DNA of 64,000 nucleotides from Sphingomonas sp. Lineage in GTDB: Bacteria; Pseudomonadota; Alphaproteobacteria; Sphingomonadales; Sphingomonadaceae. The position numbers were made by a program, and so were the translations under genes. The DNA lies in assembly GCA_017304655.1 (NCBI GenBank), contig JAFKLY010000005.1:248001-312000 (forward strand), given 5' to 3'. The notes below the pieces were generated by a model. The model was not told the origin of the DNA, did not search any database, and saw nothing but the letters and a program-made list of their open reading frames with translations. Below are positions 60,440 to 64,000 of the stretch, piece by piece (position 1 is the first letter of the stretch; each line of letters begins with the position of its first letter).

Positions 60440-61012
60440 TCACGCCGCGAGCGGCGCGAGATCGGGGTAGATGTCGACGGCGGGATCGTCGCGCATTTCG
60501 CCTTCCGCGCCATCCTCGTAGAACTGGCACAGGTCGGCGCGGCCGCGCCCCTGGCTGAAGCGCGGCTCGGGCCGGCCGACCGGACGGAAGCCGAGCTTGC
60601 GCATCACCCTGCCCGAGGCGGGATTGTCGACGAAATGGCTGCAGCTGATGCCCTTGAGGCCCGAGGAGCGGGCGATGTGCATCACTGCCGCCGCGGCCTC
60701 CGTGGCGAAGCCGAGGCCCCAATATGGCCGGGCGATCCAGTAGCCGAGCTCGATGCGGCCATCTTCCTGCTCACCGATGCCGCAGCCGCCGATCAGCCGT
60801 GGCGTGCCGTGGGTGCGCTTGATGATCAGGAAGGCGGGCAACAGCGGATCACGCTCGCGCGCGAGGAAGGCCTCGGCATCGCCCCGTCCATAAGGCCAGG
60901 GCGCCGTGGCGAGATTGCGCACGATGCCTTCGTCGGCGATCGCGGCGTGCAGGGCGGATGCGTCTTCGGGCCAGCCGGGCCGCAAAAGCAGTCTTTGGGT
61001 GCGAGCAAACAT
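60440..61012 (-). CDS. GNAT acetyltransferase, RimJ/RimL-like
   Basis: A 190-residue Gcn5-related acyltransferase. It begins MFARTQRLLLRPGWPEDASALHAAIADEGIVRNL and has the acetyl-CoA loop in ELGYWIARPYWGLGFATEAAAAVM and the VRVMRKLGF-type motif (ASGRVMRKLGFRPVGR). RimJ/L relatives acetylate ribosomal proteins, amino acids or antibiotics; the substrate is unknown. ATG 61012 has GGAGAGA upstream. Between it and rpmA (61013-61241) lies a structured, non-coding stretch. Confidence 0.87.
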   Translation of the reverse strand: MFARTQRLLLRPGWPEDASALHAAIADEGIVRNLATAPWPYGRGDAEAFLARERDPLLPAFLIIKRTHGTPRLIGGCGIGEQEDGRIELGYWIARPYWGLGFATEAAAAVMHIARSSGLKGISCSHFVDNPASGRVMRKLGFRPVGRPEPRFSQGRGRADLCQFYEDGAEGEMRDDPAVDIYPDLAPLAA

Positions 61013-61136
61013 GTCGGTCTCTCCGGTACGCAGCGGCCACTGCCGCGCGTTGATGACGAATTGGCGACAGTCTTGGCGCTCTGCGGGCATCTGTGCCGGA
61101 AACAGGGCGAGATCTGTCGGGATCCAGGGAGACAAC

Positions 61137-61169
61137 AAAAAAGGGAGGAGGGGCGATCCCTTCTCCCTT
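61137..61169 (-). terminator. Intrinsic terminator of rplU-rpmA
   Basis: On the minus strand AAGGGAGAAGGG-ATCGC-CCCTCCTCCCTT is followed by a T run (complement of A at 61137-61142). One mismatch is in the stem. It stands 73 bp past the rpmA stop. Confidence 0.82.
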
Positions 61170-61226
61170 GGTGTTCAGGTGAGGCGATGTCCGCTCACCA
61201 AGGGATCGTCCCGCTGGACGATCCCT
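61165..61226. other. Overlapping inverted repeats between rpmA and its terminator
   Basis: Three pairings compete: an 11-bp perfect hairpin AGGGATCGTCC/GGACGATCCCT (61201-61226, loop CGCT), CCCTTGGTG (61165-61173) with CACCAAGGG (61196-61204), and GATCCCTT (61155-61162) with AAGGGATC (61200-61207). The second and third share bases with the first and with the terminator, so the structures exclude each other. Confidence 0.55.
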
Positions 61227-61241
61227 GCATGAACCGTCCGA

Positions 61242-61511
61242 TTATTCCGCGGCTTCCGCCATCATGTCGACCGACACATATTTGCGGCCGAGCTTGCCGT
61301 CGTGGAACACGACGCGACCTTCGGTCAGGGCGAACAGCGTGTGGTCCTTGCCGATGCCGACATTGCGGCCCGGGTAGAACTTCGTGCCGCGCTGGCGCAC
61401 GAGAATGTTGCCGCCGAGCACGCTCTGGCCGCCGAACTTCTTCACGCCAAGGCGCTTCGATTCAGAATCGCGACCGTTACGCGACGAACCGCCAGCTTTC
61501 TTATGTGCCAT
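61242..61511 (-). CDS. rpmA: 50S ribosomal protein L27
   Basis: An 89-residue L27, whose N-terminus reaches the peptidyl-transferase centre. It reads [29 protein letters not shown], then [37 protein letters not shown]. There is no N-terminal extension of the kind removed by Prp in Firmicutes. It is 30 bp downstream of rplU, the normal order. Confidence 0.98.
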   Translation of the reverse strand: MAHKKAGGSSRNGRDSESKRLGVKKFGGQSVLGGNILVRQRGTKFYPGRNVGIGKDHTLFALTEGRVVFHDGKLGRKYVSVDMMAEAAE

Positions 61512-61541
61512 GGTCTATACTCCTCGAATCTCGTGTCGCGC

Positions 61542-61904
61542 TCAGGCTTCGGCGGCTGCCGGAGCGGCGTCGGCCTTCTTGGCGGCGGCCTTCTTCTTCG
61601 GCGCTTCGCCGCCGATCGCCACGATGCGCAGCACGGTGTGCTGCTGACGGTGGCCGTTGCGACGGCGATAGTTGTGGCGGCGACGCTTCTTGAAGACGAT
61701 CACCTTCTCGCCCTTGCCCTGCGAGAGGATCTCGGCCGAGACGGCGAGGCCCTTGCTGTCCTTGATCTCGGAGCCTTCGCCCGCGAGCAGGACATCGTCC
61801 AGCGTGATGGTGTCGCCGGCTTCACCAGCGAGCTTCTCGACGACGATCTTGTCTCCGGCGGCGACGCGATACTGCTTGCCGCCCGTACGCACGATAGCGA
61901 ACAT
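61542..61904 (-). CDS. rplU: 50S ribosomal protein L21
   Basis: A 120-residue L21. The family core is [40 protein letters not shown] and [27 protein letters not shown]. An Ala/Lys-rich tail of ~22 residues ([23 protein letters not shown]) extends it, a common alphaproteobacterial feature. ATG 61904 gives the canonical start. A promoter candidate with TTGACA (62010-62005), 17 bp, TAAGGG lies ~80 bp upstream. Confidence 0.97.
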   Translation of the reverse strand: MFAIVRTGGKQYRVAAGDKIVVEKLAGEAGDTITLDDVLLAGEGSEIKDSKGLAVSAEILSQGKGEKVIVFKKRRRHNYRRRNGHRQQHTVLRIVAIGGEAPKKKAAAKKADAAPAAAEA

Positions 61905-61981
61905 GGGCTTTGCTTCTCTGTTCAAAATGCTTGGCGCGAACGACAAAGGCTCAGCCTGGGCTGCCCGCGCGGGAAAGTGGC

Positions 61982-62010
61982 CCCTTAGTGAGGCCCTGCG
62001 ATTCTGTCAA
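61982..62010 (-). promoter_or_regulatory. Candidate sigma-70-type promoter of rplU-rpmA
   Basis: On the minus strand TTGACA (62010-62005) is followed, after exactly 17 bp, by TAAGGG (61987-61982). The -35 is perfect and the -10 matches in its first three bases. It would give a leader of about 70 nt. Confidence 0.5.
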
Positions 62011-62101
62011 CGACGCAAATCCGCCTTTCCGGCCTCCACGGCAATAAGGGCCGGGCCTCACCGGCAGTCCGCCCGTTGAACCTGTCGCGCGCTTTCCCTA
62101 C

Positions 62102-62635
62102 ATGACGGGAACTATGCTTCGCCGTCTCGCCGCCTTCCTCGCGCTGTTCGCGCTGATCCCGGTCTCCGCCGAGTCGGCGACCAGGGGCTTCCCTTCGCTG
62201 GCCAAGCGGCCGATCGAATCGCGCGACCGCACCGCGCCTGCGCCCGTTGCGGTCCAACCTGCTGCGCAGGACGCGGAATTGGCGGCGCAGGTCGAAACGC
62301 TCGGTCGGCAGGCGGCAGAGGGTGATGCGGCCTTCCAGAAGGATCTGGTCGCCGGTCGCGGTGCGGTCGCGGCCGCACGTGGCGCCGCGCCTTCGAGCGA
62401 GGCCTGGGTGTCCGGCCAAATGGCGATCAGCGCGCTCGACAGCGTGCGCTATGACAGCGTTGCGGCACTGGCCGGTCTCGATACGCTTTATGTCGGCCGG
62501 CAGGATGCCACGGACGGCGCCCGCGTGAGCGCGGATCTCGCGACCATCGTTCCGGTGCGCGCGCGGGTCGCCTCGCTGGTCGATGCGCAGAACGACGCGC
62601 TTGACGCGCTCAGGACGTCGCTGCGGCAGCCTTGA
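62102..62635 (+). CDS. Exported hypothetical protein
   Basis: A 177-residue protein with a signal peptide (MLRRLAAFLALFALIPVSAESA). The mature part is Ala-rich and helical, including AELAAQVETLGRQAAEGDAAFQKDLVAGRGAVAAARG and SEAWVSGQMAISALDSVRYDSVAAL, ending in a possible coiled coil (RVASLVDAQNDALDALRTSL). Not recognised as a family. ATG 62102 or ATG 62114 could start it. Its 3' end overlaps the convergent carbonic anhydrase gene by 26 bp. Confidence 0.68.
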   Translation: MTGTMLRRLAAFLALFALIPVSAESATRGFPSLAKRPIESRDRTAPAPVAVQPAAQDAELAAQVETLGRQAAEGDAAFQKDLVAGRGAVAAARGAAPSSEAWVSGQMAISALDSVRYDSVAALAGLDTLYVGRQDATDGARVSADLATIVPVRARVASLVDAQNDALDALRTSLRQP

Positions 62636-63167
62636 GCGCGGCGCTGTGCAGCGCCGCTTCATGCACATAGCCTTTGACGCCGCGCTGCATCCCGTGAATG
62701 TCGGCCTCCGAAAGGTCGCGCATATATTTGGCCGGGCGACCGCTCCAAAGTTGGCCTGAGGGCATCCGCTTGCCGGGCGTGAGCATGGCGCCCGCCGCCA
62801 GCATCGCATCGCCCTCGATCGTGCAGCCGTCCATCACGATGGCGCCCATGCCGACAAAGGCGCGGTTCTCGAGCACGCAGCCATGCACCAGCGCCATGTG
62901 GCCGATCAGCACATCCTCCCCGATGATCGCGGGATGGCCGCCATCGCCATAATCGGTTTCGACATGGATGACGCTGCCGTCCTGGATATTGCTGCGGGCG
63001 CCGACGCGGATGAAGTTGATGTCCGCACGCAGCACGCAATTATACCAGATGCTCGCCTGCGGGCCGATCTCCACATCGCCGATGATGACGCTGCCGGGCG
63101 CGATGAAGGCGCTCTCATGGATCTTCGGCGTCTTGCCTTCGAATGGCAGGATGAGCGGGGCGTTCAT
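62610..63167 (-). CDS. Gamma-class carbonic anhydrase-like protein
   Basis: A 185-residue left-handed beta-helix of the gamma carbonic anhydrase/PaaY family. Hexapeptide repeats run through SVIIGDVEIGPQASIWYNCVLRADINFIRVGARSNIQDGSVIHVETDYG and AIIGEDVLIGHMALVHGCVLENRAFVGMGAIVMDGCTIEG. The zinc-type histidines are in SVIHVE and GHMALVHGC. Many members have weak or no anhydrase activity. GGAGATATCCCG precedes the ATG. Confidence 0.9.
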   Translation of the reverse strand: MNAPLILPFEGKTPKIHESAFIAPGSVIIGDVEIGPQASIWYNCVLRADINFIRVGARSNIQDGSVIHVETDYGDGGHPAIIGEDVLIGHMALVHGCVLENRAFVGMGAIVMDGCTIEGDAMLAAGAMLTPGKRMPSGQLWSGRPAKYMRDLSEADIHGMQRGVKGYVHEAALHSAALKAAAATS

Positions 63168-63179
63168 CGGGATATCTCC

Positions 63180-64000
<821 letters not shown>

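Overview
The window comes from the chromosome of a GC-rich alphaproteobacterium, most likely a sphingomonad (Sphingobium/Sphingomonas/Novosphingobium group). Evidence: a serine palmitoyltransferase of the Sphingomonas type beside its own acyl carrier protein, a LigAB-type protocatechuate 4,5-dioxygenase, a GTTC-N7-GTTC alphaproteobacterial LexA box in front of an imuA-imuB-imuC cassette, PEP-CTERM proteins, and heavy use of Shine-Dalgarno starts with occasional GTG/TTG. Genus is inference. No rRNA, tRNA, CRISPR, transposase or phage gene was seen.

Layout. 0-10.8 kb: start of ispG, small envelope proteins, an SMP-30-like protein, a truncated CysG, the lysA-lipoprotein-argH block, a TlpA-like gene broken near its leader, a Bax-inhibitor protein and TerC. 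11-17.3 kb: a YjhX-like protein, then the SOS mutagenesis cassette imuA-imuB-imuC. 17.5-20 kb: lldD and ligAB. 20-25 kb: MerC-like protein, ctaA-cutA, rplM-rpsI and small zinc-ribbon proteins. 25-31 kb: TauD-family dioxygenase, two L,D-transpeptidase-type proteins, tldD, and a PPOX-DUF924 fusion. 31-38 kb: hisZ, serA, serC, an extensin-like lipoprotein, a LOG protein. 38-41 kb: a PEP-CTERM protein, a repeat-rich gap, a membrane-anchored cytochrome c. 41-45 kb: pheA, glnK-amtB under a clear sigma-54 promoter, MAPEG, a sulfurtransferase-like phosphatase. 45-59 kb: a large HAD protein, then a putative sphingolipid synthesis and export neighbourhood (ceramide-synthase candidate, desaturase, LptG, LptF, hybrid kinase, SPT, ACP, epimerase), leading into proB and obgE. 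59-64 kb: CorA, GNATs, rplU-rpmA, a gamma carbonic anhydrase and the end of hemB.

The most interesting features are not ordinary genes. A perfect 30-bp inverted repeat lies in frame inside imuC, and a degenerate relative lies between serA and serC. A 220-255-bp interspersed element occurs three times (3.5, 23.3 and 39.6 kb). A 75-nt hairpin element occurs twice, each time 70-74 nt upstream of an unrelated gene and in the same orientation. LptF/LptG sit directly beside the sphingolipid genes. In sphingomonads glycosphingolipids replace LPS, so this placement suggests a sphingolipid-export role. The epimerase of this cluster appears to start at a CTG overlapping the proB stop.

Starts given differ in places from the longest open frame, where a Shine-Dalgarno sequence, signal peptide or family N-terminus pointed elsewhere; each such choice is explained.
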